Assembly (NCBI RefSeq): GCF_008369935.1
Contig: NZ_VTUZ01000051.1
Location: forward strand, 1 to 63,951
Length of the DNA stretch: 63,951 nt
Direction: 5' to 3'
From: Paraburkholderia panacisoli
GTDB lineage: Bacteria > Pseudomonadota > Gammaproteobacteria > Burkholderiales > Burkholderiaceae
Program-made: the position numbers and the translations under genes
Notes under the pieces: generated by a model
What the model was told of the DNA's origin: nothing
What the model saw: only the letters and a program-made list of their open reading frames with translations
The model's database searches: none
Shown: piece by piece, positions 55,334 through 63,819 of the stretch
How positions within the stretch are numbered: the stretch's first letter is position 1
How the letters are laid out: each line of letters opens with the position of its first letter

Positions 55334-55699
55334 TTAGACGCCCACTAGTCTGATCCGACGATCATAGTTCATCTGGACGAGCACCTTTCGCATGGCCGTC
55401 ATCTCCTTCTCGTCGACCTTTCGAAGATCCAGCTCATAGCGGCGCAGGCTGGTTGTCAGGCGTACTACGGCTGATTTTTGGTCAAGGCAGAGTTCTTCCA
55501 GCAATTCCTCATCGTCTTCCACGTACCGCTCAAACGACACGCTCACGCCTCGCTCCCAATCTTCCAGCAGGTGTTCATATTTCGGCGTGCGCAGAAGGGT
55601 GAGACTTTCGACCCCGGTCGGATCCGCTGGGTCGATGACTGCAAAGGACACGATCAAGTCGTCCCCGTCCTCAGTCGAGATAAACGCGACCGTTTCCAT
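55334..55699 (-). CDS. hypothetical protein, acidic N-terminal half
   Basis: Protein of 121 residues, METVAFISTEDGDDLIVSFA at the start and the basic KVLVQMNYDRRIRLVGV at the end, with alternating charged helices between. It may be a small DNA- or protein-binding factor. The start at 55699 is chosen, with an alternative ATG at 55741. No family recognised. Confidence 0.5.
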   Translation of the reverse strand: METVAFISTEDGDDLIVSFAVIDPADPTGVESLTLLRTPKYEHLLEDWERGVSVSFERYVEDDEELLEELCLDQKSAVVRLTTSLRRYELDLRKVDEKEMTAMRKVLVQMNYDRRIRLVGV

Positions 55700-56142
55700 A
55701 ATCTTCGATCCATGATTTCCGCAGCCACAAACGACAATCATCGCACTGCGGCCATCCCTTCGCGTCGAAGAGACCCTTCCTTCAGTAGCCGCGTATTGTC
55801 CGACGGCCGCCCCTCAAGTCGTAGACCGACGCAAAAGTGCGATGCATTTTCCGCTACCCGAGTCGGCAATCTTGAGCGCCGAGATACCCAGAGCCAAACC
55901 GCGCGCCACCGTGAGAGCCTTGCTGGTAAAGGTTTTCAGCGAAAATTCCGCCTAAAAAGAGCGATTCGCGCGCCACCGATCAAGGCGAGTCGCCGCGCGA
56001 GGTAGAGCCCTTATGGGACAAGGGTTTCGAGGAAATATAGAGCCAAAAGCAGCGTTTTGGTGCGCGCCGATCCGGGCCGGTCGACCGACCCTGACACCAG
56101 GCCCACTTCCTGCCTGTTAACCTGCACCATCCGGAGGCCGCC
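55700..56142. other. no supported gene
   Basis: No frame with coding character was recognised. This gap separates the minus-strand gene from the plus-strand phage-like block and probably contains that block's promoter. Confidence 0.35.
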
Positions 56143-56436
56143 ATGAAACTAGAAGACTTCAAATCGCAACTGTCCATGCTGCTACGAGACCATCCGAACG
56201 GCACGACAGCGGACCTATCAGATTTCGCGGTAGCCTGGTGGAACGGGAACGACGTGACATATGCGTTTTTGCGGGACGACGAAACTGGGCTGATCGAGGA
56301 AGTGTTCGACCTTGACGACTATCTGTGGGGCGAGTGGAGAGAGACGCTTTCCAAGTGGGTGGATGCGCCGAAATTCAGCGAGCGCGCGGAAGTTGCTGGC
56401 TGGCTGATGGATGCGCCACCGTATGAGGCAGGTTAG
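56143..56436 (+). CDS. phage-like hypothetical protein
   Basis: Protein of 97 residues with a helical N-terminus (MKLEDFKSQLSMLLRDHPNG), aromatic middle (FAVAWWNGNDVTYAFLRDD) and acidic C-terminal part (DLDDYLWGEWRETLSKWVDA). GGAGG precedes the ATG. It heads a run of four closely spaced plus-strand genes of phage-like size. Confidence 0.6.
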   Translation: MKLEDFKSQLSMLLRDHPNGTTADLSDFAVAWWNGNDVTYAFLRDDETGLIEEVFDLDDYLWGEWRETLSKWVDAPKFSERAEVAGWLMDAPPYEAG

Positions 56437-56440
56437 AGCC

Positions 56441-56644
56441 ATGACCGAACGACCCGATGATGCATCCGACCATCCTGAAGTCATTCGGGCGCTGCTGCTC
56501 GCCCGCTACACCCTTGTGACCCACAACGGCATGAAGGTGACAAGCGAGAGCGAGTCGTGGAAACTCGACTTCACGACCGACCTGGCAACGATCGACGCGG
56601 CGCTGCTGCTGCCGAGATTGGGAAAAGGGGTGACGCGCCGCTAG
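56441..56644 (+). CDS. small phage-like protein
   Basis: Protein of 67 residues (MTERPDDASDHPEVIRALLL and WKLDFTTDLATIDAALLLPR). It starts five bases after the previous stop. Function unknown. A frame extension to 56411 overlaps the preceding gene. Confidence 0.5.
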   Translation: MTERPDDASDHPEVIRALLLARYTLVTHNGMKVTSESESWKLDFTTDLATIDAALLLPRLGKGVTRR

Positions 56645-56684
56645 TGCGGGCTGATTGATGTGCGCTTTGGCGCGGGAGGAGCGG

Positions 56685-56924
56685 ATGAAACTATCGGAGT
56701 ACATTGCCAAACTACAGGCGATCTTGGAGCGTGACGGCGATCTGGACGTCGTCAAACAGAACACGTACGGCGACATGGTGGCTGGCAGCGGATCATTTTC
56801 AAGTGTGCTGACTCCATTGACAGCGGACAAGTTCACGTATCACGGCAAGGAATTCGTGAAATCCAATGACCGACCGTTGCCGCCCGGATCTGAGTTGAAT
56901 GGAAGAGTCGTGAAGGTTGATTGA
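56685..56924 (+). CDS. small phage-like protein
   Basis: Protein of 79 residues, MKLSEYIAKLQAILERDGDL at the start and RPLPPGSELNGRVVKVD at the end. The start at 56685 has GGAGG six bases before it. Its N-terminus recalls phage proteins that start with KLSEYI and LQ.L....GDLEV. Unknown function. Confidence 0.6.
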   Translation: MKLSEYIAKLQAILERDGDLDVVKQNTYGDMVAGSGSFSSVLTPLTADKFTYHGKEFVKSNDRPLPPGSELNGRVVKVD

Positions 56925-56949
56925 TTCGCCGCCATAGGCGAGATGGGAG

Positions 56950-57258
56950 ATGGGTGTGAGCGACTTTGACGCGTGGTTTCACGCCGAGGTTCTGGCTGAA
57001 CGTCTTTACAGTGCCGACGAAGACGTAGCGCGGCGTACGTGGGATGGCGTCATGGCGATGGCCGCCAAGGATACTGCACGCCTAGACTTCATGATCGCAA
57101 ACGAAGCGCGTGTTGCCGAGGACGTGAAGGGCTTCTATCACGTCTGGGCAGGCCCATTGGGCGATCCCGAAAGCCTGGAACCGCCCGGCACGCTCCTGCG
57201 GACCGGGCGAGACGCAATCGACGCGGCGATGACTAGGAAGAAACGGCCTCGGGCCTAA
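56950..57258 (+). CDS. phage-like hypothetical protein
   Basis: Protein of 102 residues, acidic with a helical N-terminal part (FDAWFHAEVLAERLYSADED) and a middle containing VKGFYHVWAGPLGDPESL. It overlaps the end of the convergent lipase-like gene by 26 bases. A GTG at 56956 is an alternative start. Confidence 0.5.
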   Translation: MGVSDFDAWFHAEVLAERLYSADEDVARRTWDGVMAMAAKDTARLDFMIANEARVAEDVKGFYHVWAGPLGDPESLEPPGTLLRTGRDAIDAAMTRKKRPRA

Positions 57259-57964
57259 CCACCTGCCCCGCCGCGATCGCCACAACGCGCCGCTGCACCA
57301 GGCTGACATCATGGTCAAGCGGATTCACCCCGCCGGGCCACTGCGATGCCGGGATCAGATCGAAGCCGACATCGTTCAGCCAGTAGTGTTCAGGCTGCGG
57401 CCGCGCGACCCAGCGCGGGTCAATCCACGGCCACGCCGCCCATAGATCCGCGCCATTCTGGACGCAGACCATGCTCGCCAGCTCGGGCGCATAGGTCGCA
57501 TAAAACTGCGCATCGCAGAATTTCGGCGCCTCGAAGCTGTGCAGCGCGCCGATCTGCGCCGGTGGCAGAAACAACGGTGTCAGGTGCGTGCGCGACGCGC
57601 CAAGCGAATGCCCGGTCACGTTGAACACAGAGCCGGCCGGCGCGACCGAAAACGCCCAGTCCCACATCTCCTGCATACCCTGGACGACGCCCTCGGTGAC
57701 TGCGCCGCCCTTTACCTGCTTCGGCTCGAGCGAGACGTCCGCGAACAGGTCGAGCACGTGCAGATTGCTGGCACGCGTACCACTGATGCTGAGATGCGTG
57801 CCGCCGGAGGCGTCGACCGACATGACCGCCTGGTGACTAGAGTTCTTGAAAATATCGCTCCAGACGTCGCCCAACGCCGAGAAAGCCATCTTCGACTGCG
57901 CGGCATCCTCAATGTAGGCGGCGTTGGCCCGCTTCACAGCGGTGGCTGCAGCGGACCAATCCAT
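57233..57964 (-). CDS. class 3 lipase-like protein
   Basis: Protein of 243 residues with an alpha/beta hydrolase core. The nucleophile elbow is VTGHSLGAS near residue 119, preceded by the strand around SISGTRASNLHVLDLFADVS. The aspartate may be in NGADLWAAWPWID and the histidine in GVNPLDHDVSLV. The ATG at 57964 shares one base with the previous gene's stop (TAATG). No signal peptide is apparent. Its place in a phage-like block suggests a phage-borne lipase or lysis accessory, which is inference. Confidence 0.75.
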   Translation of the reverse strand: MDWSAAATAVKRANAAYIEDAAQSKMAFSALGDVWSDIFKNSSHQAVMSVDASGGTHLSISGTRASNLHVLDLFADVSLEPKQVKGGAVTEGVVQGMQEMWDWAFSVAPAGSVFNVTGHSLGASRTHLTPLFLPPAQIGALHSFEAPKFCDAQFYATYAPELASMVCVQNGADLWAAWPWIDPRWVARPQPEHYWLNDVGFDLIPASQWPGGVNPLDHDVSLVQRRVVAIAAGQVVRPEAVSS

Positions 57965-58227
57965 TATTGACTCGCTGCGACAGGAGCCGAAGCACCGGCC
58001 GGTGCAGCGCTCACAGCTTGCACGTTTTGCGCGACCGCCGAGACCGTGTCGACCGCGAGAATGGCAAGCGAAATGCCGCCGCCGATCTGCAACTTCTGGT
58101 TGTCCGAGAGGACGGTGGATGGTGCCGCCTGCACGACAGCGTTCGCAGCCGGAAGCACAGTGTTCGCGAAGTCCTGAACGTTCGCGATCGACACCGTCGC
58201 GCCGGCCGCACACGCCGCGGTCACCAT
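57964..58227 (-). CDS. small membrane-associated protein upstream of lipase
   Basis: Protein of 87 residues rich in Ala, Val and Ser, with one hydrophobic segment (LQIGGGISLAILAVDTVSAV) after an amphipathic N-terminal half. Start at 58227 has AAGGCGG upstream. It is coupled to the lipase-like gene by TAATG. A holin or anchoring role would fit its size, but there is no direct evidence. Confidence 0.5.
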   Translation of the reverse strand: MVTAACAAGATVSIANVQDFANTVLPAANAVVQAAPSTVLSDNQKLQIGGGISLAILAVDTVSAVAQNVQAVSAAPAGASAPVAASQ

Positions 58228-58384
58228 CGGATCCGCCTTCTGGACATTGCCGTTTCGTCGCGCAGCTCGGCCGCACAGTCGCAGTTCTCTCCCTCTCTGA
58301 TCGGGCCCATTGTCCGAAGGCGCGTATTCAAGTTGCCTTCGCTCGCGGTAAAGAAGTTTTGCCGCGGTGACGGGAGACATTGAG

Positions 58385-58465
58385 ATGCAAGCCAACCAAC
58401 CGCAGCACACCGAAAAGACGCGTCGGCTCGACGAACTCGACTACTTCACGCGAGACGAAAAGTGA
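58385..58465 (+). CDS. 26-residue peptide in overlapping ORF chain
   Basis: Frame MQANQPQHTEKTRRLDELDY followed by FTRDEK. The stop overlaps the next GTG by four bases (GTGA). It is polar and lacks hydrophobic segments. Kept because the overlap pattern continues through the next frames. Gene status uncertain. Confidence 0.35.
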   Translation: MQANQPQHTEKTRRLDELDYFTRDEK

Positions 58466-58602
58466 ACCGCGTCATTGGCGATAACGAGCTGCTGGCTGCC
58501 TGCCAGTTGCAAGGAAAGGCCGCTGCATATGCTGCAGTCGCCGGCCTAGCTGTCGGCTGCGTCTGGTTCCTCTGTGTAGCTTGGCGCGCGGGGGTTCTGT
58601 GA
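58462..58602 (+). CDS. 46-residue single-pass membrane peptide
   Basis: GTG start overlapping the previous stop, and a stop overlapping the next ATG by one base (TGATG). The peptide has a hydrophobic segment (AAVAGLAVGCVWFLCVAW). The arrangement resembles small phage lysis or membrane proteins, but the family is not known. Confidence 0.4.
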   Translation: MNRVIGDNELLAACQLQGKAAAYAAVAGLAVGCVWFLCVAWRAGVL

Positions 58603-58730
58603 TGCGCGATCTCAAGTTCTGCCTGCGCATGTGCGCTGCCTTCGTCGCGATCATGCTGATCCTGGACATCGCTCAGAAATGGGACGACACCGAAACCGAA
58701 CACGCTCGCGTGTCGATGCGTAACACCTGA
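58602..58730 (+). CDS. 42-residue membrane peptide
   Basis: ATG at 58602 sharing a base with the previous stop. The peptide is MRDLKFCLRMCAAFVAIMLI LDIAQKW and a polar tail: one hydrophobic segment with two cysteines at its start. It precedes the chimeric ORF by 18 bases. Confidence 0.4.
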   Translation: MRDLKFCLRMCAAFVAIMLILDIAQKWDDTETEHARVSMRNT

Positions 58731-58748
58731 TCCCGTAAAGGCTCACCC

Positions 58749-59750
58749 ATGGACAATTTCATGCTCTCCCAATTAGTACTGCTCCTGATTGTGGCGTTCG
58801 TAGCGGGATGCTTCGGGTTCATCCTGGGCAGCCTTTGCGCAACGAGTGCGCATGCAGATCGGTGCGATCCGTTTCTGCCGCGCGATTTGAACACGAATGC
58901 GACGCGCACTACCCGCGTAGCTGGGATTAACCGTAGTACTTCATCACAACATAAAATGGAGTGGAAAATGCAAGAACTTCAGCAAGCTGTATCGAATGCA
59001 TTCGCAAACGTGGTGGCAGCCGGAACGATCGAGAAAGCGATCGAAGAAAAGTTGACGAGCACGATCACCTCGATCATCAACGAAGAGTTGCGGTCCTACT
59101 CGGACTTTGGCAAGGCGTTGAGCGAACAGGTCAAGCCCGCCATGCAGGTCGACTTTTCCAACTTAGAGTTGCCTGGATATAACGATCTCATCCTGAAGCT
59201 GATCCGCGCTCAGGTTGAGCATCAGGCCAGCACCAGCATCGCAGCACAGGTCGAGGCGCAGATGAAAGAGTTGCTTGCGCCGGCCCCCGCTGAGATCAAG
59301 CTGTCTGAGCTCGTCGAAGAGTTCATCACGTTCACCAGCAAAGCCGACACGACGGTTGTGACGTCGCACCTGCTCAAGCTGCGCAATAACCAGTTCGGCC
59401 AGGACGCACGCGAGCCGATGCCGGCCCTTACCGCCGGCGGCGGCCATGTTGGCGAAGTCCGCACCTTCCTCGAGAAGTATCACGGCGCCGATGCCCTCGG
59501 CCTAGTCACGATCCGGGGCGAAACGTATGCGATCGTGGACATCGGCATGCGCATGCTGACACCGCGCGAACTGGCGCGCGCCCAAGGCTTTCCGGACAGC
59601 TATGTGCTGGACCCGGGTTTCAATGGCAAGCCACTTTCAAAGAGCGCGCAGGTCAGGATGATCGGCAACAGTGTTTGCCCTGATGTAGCAACCGCGTTGA
59701 TCGTCGCGAACTTTGCTCACGAGAAGCAGATGACTGGTGTCGCCGCATGA
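58749..59750 (+). CDS. chimeric protein: membrane anchor, helical domain, C-terminal C5-methyltransferase piece
   Basis: The 333-residue frame is composite. Residues 6-33 form a membrane segment (LSQLVLLLIVAFVAGCFGFI). Residues of about 74-205 are helical and look like a phage protein (MQELQQAVSNAFANVVAAGT and later AEIKLSELVEEFITFT). From about 210 on it matches the end of a DNA cytosine-5 methyltransferase: LLKLRNNQFGQD, then TAGGGHVGEVRTFLEKYHGA, then RMLTPRELARAQGFPDSYVL and AQVRMIGNSVCPDVATAL. The catalytic PCQ motif and most of the enzyme are absent, so methylation is not expected. An internal ATG at 58968 with GGAG upstream may be the start of the helical part alone. Confidence 0.7.
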   Translation: MDNFMLSQLVLLLIVAFVAGCFGFILGSLCATSAHADRCDPFLPRDLNTNATRTTRVAGINRSTSSQHKMEWKMQELQQAVSNAFANVVAAGTIEKAIEEKLTSTITSIINEELRSYSDFGKALSEQVKPAMQVDFSNLELPGYNDLILKLIRAQVEHQASTSIAAQVEAQMKELLAPAPAEIKLSELVEEFITFTSKADTTVVTSHLLKLRNNQFGQDAREPMPALTAGGGHVGEVRTFLEKYHGADALGLVTIRGETYAIVDIGMRMLTPRELARAQGFPDSYVLDPGFNGKPLSKSAQVRMIGNSVCPDVATALIVANFAHEKQMTGVAA

Positions 59751-59953
59751 GCACCATCGGAACGAGAGGCCAGCCGGCAGCGGCCACCTGCTACGGCCAC
59801 GCGGTCTTCTTCGTGATGGCGCAGAAGCATGCGGGCGAGCTGCGCGCCGCGGCGGTACCGGTGGTCATGACCCAGGGTCGCGACCTGGCCGAGATCGCCG
59901 CCGACCGGGCTGAGGCTGTAGCGCGACTGGCCCGGGTCACGGAACGCCGGTGA
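59747..59953 (+). CDS. small phage-like protein
   Basis: Protein of 68 residues overlapping the end of the chimeric ORF in an ATGA junction. It has an alanine-rich helical C-terminal half (RDLAEIAADRAEAVARLARV). The following sequence in other frames continues a similar helix, so the gene may be a frameshifted start of the one at 60089. Confidence 0.45.
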   Translation: MSTIGTRGQPAAATCYGHAVFFVMAQKHAGELRAAAVPVVMTQGRDLAEIAADRAEAVARLARVTERR

Positions 59954-60088
59954 GGTGACCGATGCGCGACGGTTCGGATTGAGCGCACGACCCTGACCGC
60001 CCGTCTTGATGCTCTCGGCGTCGAAGCAGCCGAAGCGAAGCGCGCCGAGGCCGCGCAAGACAGCGCCACCGCCGAGCGCGCCGCAGCG

Positions 60089-60544
60089 ATGGCTGACCCG
60101 GTCACTGGTGCGTTGACGGAGTTCGGTCTGCCAATAGCGCATGCCGACCTGATTGCGGGCCTCGCATTCGCCGCCGTGCTTGAAGGTGTCGCCTGCTTCG
60201 CGTGGCTGCTTGCGCTTCGCCCCGCTGACGTGACTGAAATCGCGGTAACGCCCGCCCAGCAAGGCAGTCACGCAGGGGCAGTAACAGAAGTCACGCGAGA
60301 GAGTAACGCCACCGCGCCGCTTATGACGGCAGCCGTCGCGGCCGGCGAACTGCGCGGAACCGTGACCGAGATCCGCAAATTTCTTGGCTGCTCGCAGGCG
60401 CGCGCTGCGGCTGTCCGCAAGCAGCTTGCCCGCCAAATCATTCAGAGAGACGAGCATGAACATCGATCCCATCAACACCATAGGCAACACTCAGGGAAAT
60501 CTAGTTGCCGCCGGCGGAGGCGCGCTCTATCACTCCGCGAATGA
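60089..60544 (+). CDS. membrane protein with C-terminal coiled or helix-turn-helix-like part
   Basis: Protein of 151 residues: a hydrophobic segment (LIAGLAFAAVLEGVACFAWL), a threonine-rich linker and a C-terminal IRKFLGCSQARAAAVRKQLA that resembles a DNA-binding helix. The frame is open upstream to 59954 (LDALGVEAAEAKRAEAAQDS), without a start codon, so the true 5' end is unclear. The last 15 codons overlap a minus-strand gene. Confidence 0.4.
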   Translation: MADPVTGALTEFGLPIAHADLIAGLAFAAVLEGVACFAWLLALRPADVTEIAVTPAQQGSHAGAVTEVTRESNATAPLMTAAVAAGELRGTVTEIRKFLGCSQARAAAVRKQLARQIIQRDEHEHRSHQHHRQHSGKSSCRRRRRALSLRE

Positions 60545-60764
60545 ACTTCTTTGCAGCATCGAAGCAACGCTCCCCAACCTCGCTGCCCGAAAGGCCAGGA
60601 AATTCGTCTGCTTCCATGGAAAACCGATTCGCCGGCGCAAGCTGCGATTTTGCAACGTCGGTATCTGGAATCACCTTCCACTGGCCCTTGACCACGCCGC
60701 CCGCAAGCTGCTCGGTCGTTACCTCGATTTTGAAGCCTTCGAACGACTGAAAACGTTTCGACAT
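60501..60764 (-). CDS. small protein, DUF6566-like
   Basis: Protein of 87 residues (MSKRFQSFEGFKIEVTTEQL, GGVVKGQWKVIPD and AAKKFIRGVIERASAGG). The pattern resembles DUF6566/HlyU-like small proteins with a Y/F-x-GF start, a beta part and a C-terminal helix. GGAG lies six bases before the ATG. Two other genes here (45813, 61298) have the same general pattern. Confidence 0.5.
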   Translation of the reverse strand: MSKRFQSFEGFKIEVTTEQLAGGVVKGQWKVIPDTDVAKSQLAPANRFSMEADEFPGLSGSEVGERCFDAAKKFIRGVIERASAGGN

Positions 60765-60800
60765 GGCGATCTCCAACACCCAACAGACGGGAACTAGAGT

Positions 60801-61118
60801 ATGTGCTCAATCCGTTTTTTCTGGATCGGCGAAGAGTCCGAAATCTTCGTGGCTGCATCGTGGGAGCAAACTCTGGACGATCAGGGCCATTGCGGTACAG
60901 GCATCGAGTCGGTGGTCGATGGCGTCGCGCTTGCCGAAGACGGTGTGCCCATGGAATGGGTTGAACTCGATCCGATCGAGACGCGCATGTGGATGTGGAA
61001 CTGCGATGAGGAAGAGCGTCCGCTCGGGATGATCTGCGGCAACCTGTACGAAATCTATGCGTGGACTGACGGCGGCCGCTACAACATGCCCGTCCTGTTA
61101 AGTACGCAGTACGCCTGA
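60801..61118 (+). CDS. phage-like hypothetical protein
   Basis: Protein of 105 residues with an acidic, tryptophan-rich composition (MCSIRFFWIGEESEIFVAAS, then EWVELDPIETRMWMWNCDEE). The C-terminus is YEIYAWTDGGRYNMP. No family recognised. It starts with an AGAGT box upstream. Divergent from the 60501 gene by 36 bases. Confidence 0.5.
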   Translation: MCSIRFFWIGEESEIFVAASWEQTLDDQGHCGTGIESVVDGVALAEDGVPMEWVELDPIETRMWMWNCDEEERPLGMICGNLYEIYAWTDGGRYNMPVLLSTQYA

Positions 61119-61297
61119 CGCACGCGAAGCAATCGAACAATGAGTGAGGACACCATGACCACTAAGGCTACGCTGATTAAGCCCTTCTGACGCCCCGCAA
61201 ACCCTTGTCGCTACGTGGTCGTTTTCGAAAAACAGGTACTTGTTCAGCGTAGCCCTAATACAGACGCTATGCCGATTACTGGAGAAAATACGTGAAC

Positions 61298-61564
61298 TCA
61301 GTTGTCCGGAAACCCGTTCGCGATTGCTTCACGAGCCCGCTCTTCAGCATCTCTGAGCACTCCCTGAGGATCTCCGAAAACATCCCCCCGCTGGATCTGG
61401 TACATGACGAAGTTTTTATACACGGGCGCGCCATCCAGCCTCGTGATCACCGCGCGGGCGTAATAGCCGCCGTTCGGATCAGCATCTCCCGATCGGTATT
61501 CGCGTTCGGCGTTAATGACGATCCTGTACGGCGGGGCTTCAACCTCTTTATGCAAGACAGACAT
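61298..61564 (-). CDS. small protein, DUF6566-like
   Basis: Protein of 88 residues (MSVLHKEVEAPPYRIVINAE, then GGYYARAVITRLDGAPVY and a C-terminal AEERAREAIANGFPDN). GGAG precedes the ATG at 61564 by seven bases; an ATG at 61582 is possible. Small helix-ended protein of unknown function. Confidence 0.55.
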   Translation of the reverse strand: MSVLHKEVEAPPYRIVINAEREYRSGDADPNGGYYARAVITRLDGAPVYKNFVMYQIQRGDVFGDPQGVLRDAEERAREAIANGFPDN

Positions 61565-61695
61565 ATCCGTCTCCATCAGCACTTTCGAGGAATCCTAGCA
61601 TGACCGCCCCCACTACCAAGCCCGACGGAGCGATCGGCGAAACCCCTGCCCCCATGGGCATAGTCCGGTGACAACATTGCTTCGTTTTACGACTG

Positions 61696-63297
61696 TCACT
61701 CCTGGACGCCCCTTTCCGTCGAAGTGTCCTGTGCATCAGAAGCGGTCTGGTCCGCAACCACAAACACACAAACTGCCAGATTCAACCTCCCCGCCTGTTC
61801 TTCAAGCGACTGTGCTGCAGCCGCTGCCTGCTCCACAAGCGCTGCATTACGCTGAGTGAGAATATCCATTTGCTCGACCGTCTGATTGACCTGCTCGATC
61901 CCAACGCTTTGTTCGGTCGACGCGTCAGCTATCTCGCCGACAATCTGGGAAACCTGACTGATCGCATGTTTCACCTGTGCGATTGTTCCGCTAACCTCGA
62001 AGGCCTGCCGCGTGCCTCCTTGCACGAGGGTGGTGGACGATCCGATGAGGTCCTTGATCTCCTTAGCCGCAGAAGAGGAACGCTGTGCAAGTGCCCGGAC
62101 CTCGCTGGCGACCACCGCGAAACCTCGGCCCTGTTCGCCGGCCCGCGCTGCTTCGACAGCCGCGTTAAGCGCGAGGATATTCGTCTGAAAGGCGATGCCC
62201 TCAATCAGGCCAGTGATTTCAGAAATTCTGGATGAGCTGTGGTTGATTGCCCTGATCGTTTGAACCATGCTTTGAACCGCTTCGTCTCCTGTTTCAGCCA
62301 TGCTGGCCGCGTTCGTCGCCAGGAGTTTTGCGTGTTGGGCATTGTCAGCACCCTGTTTGACCGTTTCCGTCAGTTGAGTCATGCTTGCCGCGGCCTTTTC
62401 CAGAGACGCGGATTGCTCGTCGGTTCGGCAGGAAAGGTCCGCATTTCCAGCCGCGATCTGTCTCGTTGCAAGTCCAACGGTTTCCGCTGCCAGCAGGACA
62501 GCGCAAATTGCGTCTGAAAAACGCCCGATCAGTTCGTTAAAAGCCAAGGCCGTCGAGCCGATTTCGTCCATCCTCTCTACCGGTGCCCGACATGTCAGAT
62601 CGAGCGTGCGGCTCGTCTTGTTGAGTGCAGCCTGAATTCTGTCAAGACTGCGTCCGAGTAGTCTCACCTGATACCACACGTAGGTACAAGCAACTGAACC
62701 GCCAAGCGCGAGCAGAGCGGCCATGATCCCCAGGATGCGCCTGTAAGCCACGTCGTCGCGATGGCGCGAAACATCCGCCTCCTTGCGAAGGGCGTGAGAC
62801 AGCAGATCGATTTCTCTTGCCATCGATATTGCGTGTGGACGTACATTTTGTGCCATCACGGTAGCCGCTGATGTCATGTCGCCACTGCGCCCTAATCGCA
62901 CGGCTTCAGTAAATCCTTCCTCGAGCTGTGCCCTGTCTTTCATGAACCCCGCAGCAAGCGCCTGCGCAGAGGCCGGCTTGTCGCTGAGCCCAAACAGTTC
63001 GAACTGTCGGTCCGCTGGCTGCTTCAGGGTTTCAATAAGGTCAAAGCGGTCCTTTCTCGCTTGAGCGTCGTTGATAGATATCGCCTCGAGAAGCTGAATC
63101 GCCCGGATGCATTGCAGACGGAAAGCATTCTGAAGATATTGCGCGGGCAGAACCAGCCGTTGGTAGAAACCTTCGGCCCGAGCATTCGCATCGGCGATTC
63201 CCTTTAATCCGAACACTGCGACAATCACACATAGCAAACCAAGTGCAGCAAAACTTAAGCCGAGCCGCGTTTTGAGACGTACTGATGACGTCGACAT
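61696..63297 (-). CDS. methyl-accepting chemotaxis protein
   Basis: Transducer of 533 residues. Transmembrane helices lie at about 13-32 and 188-209, with a periplasmic four-helix bundle between them. A HAMP domain follows (about 210-265), then the signalling domain with the hairpin tip FQTNILALNAAVEAARAGEQ GRGFAVVASEVRALAQRS. The C-terminal ERGVQE does not match the NWETF-type CheR tether. The ligand is unknown. It lies alone, with no che genes in the window. Confidence 0.93.
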   Translation of the reverse strand: MSTSSVRLKTRLGLSFAALGLLCVIVAVFGLKGIADANARAEGFYQRLVLPAQYLQNAFRLQCIRAIQLLEAISINDAQARKDRFDLIETLKQPADRQFELFGLSDKPASAQALAAGFMKDRAQLEEGFTEAVRLGRSGDMTSAATVMAQNVRPHAISMAREIDLLSHALRKEADVSRHRDDVAYRRILGIMAALLALGGSVACTYVWYQVRLLGRSLDRIQAALNKTSRTLDLTCRAPVERMDEIGSTALAFNELIGRFSDAICAVLLAAETVGLATRQIAAGNADLSCRTDEQSASLEKAAASMTQLTETVKQGADNAQHAKLLATNAASMAETGDEAVQSMVQTIRAINHSSSRISEITGLIEGIAFQTNILALNAAVEAARAGEQGRGFAVVASEVRALAQRSSSAAKEIKDLIGSSTTLVQGGTRQAFEVSGTIAQVKHAISQVSQIVGEIADASTEQSVGIEQVNQTVEQMDILTQRNAALVEQAAAAAQSLEEQAGRLNLAVCVFVVADQTASDAQDTSTERGVQE

Positions 63298-63819
63298 AGA
63301 CCTCCCGTTTCTAATGGAATATCACCACTGTCCGGACCACTCGCCAAGGCAGTTTCACTTGATTACGGAAGTCTTTCGAGTAGTGGGCACGGCTTCTTCG
63401 CCGCACAACACAGGAAGGGGGAAAATTCTTGACTGGCTAGAGGCCGAAGTGGCGGGGGACGATATTTGACCAAATGCGTTGTTCAGTCACGGGCAAGTCC
63501 TTTCGGTCAAGATTGTCTGGGTGATCGACCACCGCCATTTTGATTGTCCTGTTGCGCACATTCTTATCTCCTGAGCGTTTGTTTTCTATAGTTTTTCAGG
63601 CTCGCCGCCTGTCTCAACTCCGGACTTTATTCCGCAAGACCAACGTCGTGGTACGACTCTGCGTCCTTCGGACTCGTCGGCGTAAGCCGTTGCGGCGTCG
63701 CGCGCCATGGTCCCGAGCTAAGGCCCGATTCAAACGGGGCGACCAGACACGGCGCCCTCCCTATAACAACCCTCAATTCAGTCAGCTACGCCGCTGGCCT
63801 TGATGAAGATTGATAGATT
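63298..63819. other. no supported gene
   Basis: No recognised gene. A plus-strand frame at 63540-63803 has strongly arginine-rich translation (RLCVLRTRRRKPLRRRAPWS), more likely shadow than protein. The region should contain the promoter of the chemotaxis gene. Confidence 0.35.

Noticed and set aside
61155..61672. Two tiny plus-strand frames starting ATGACC (11 and 23 residues)
   Set aside because: Both end almost at once; they may be truncated gene starts, but size gives no support.
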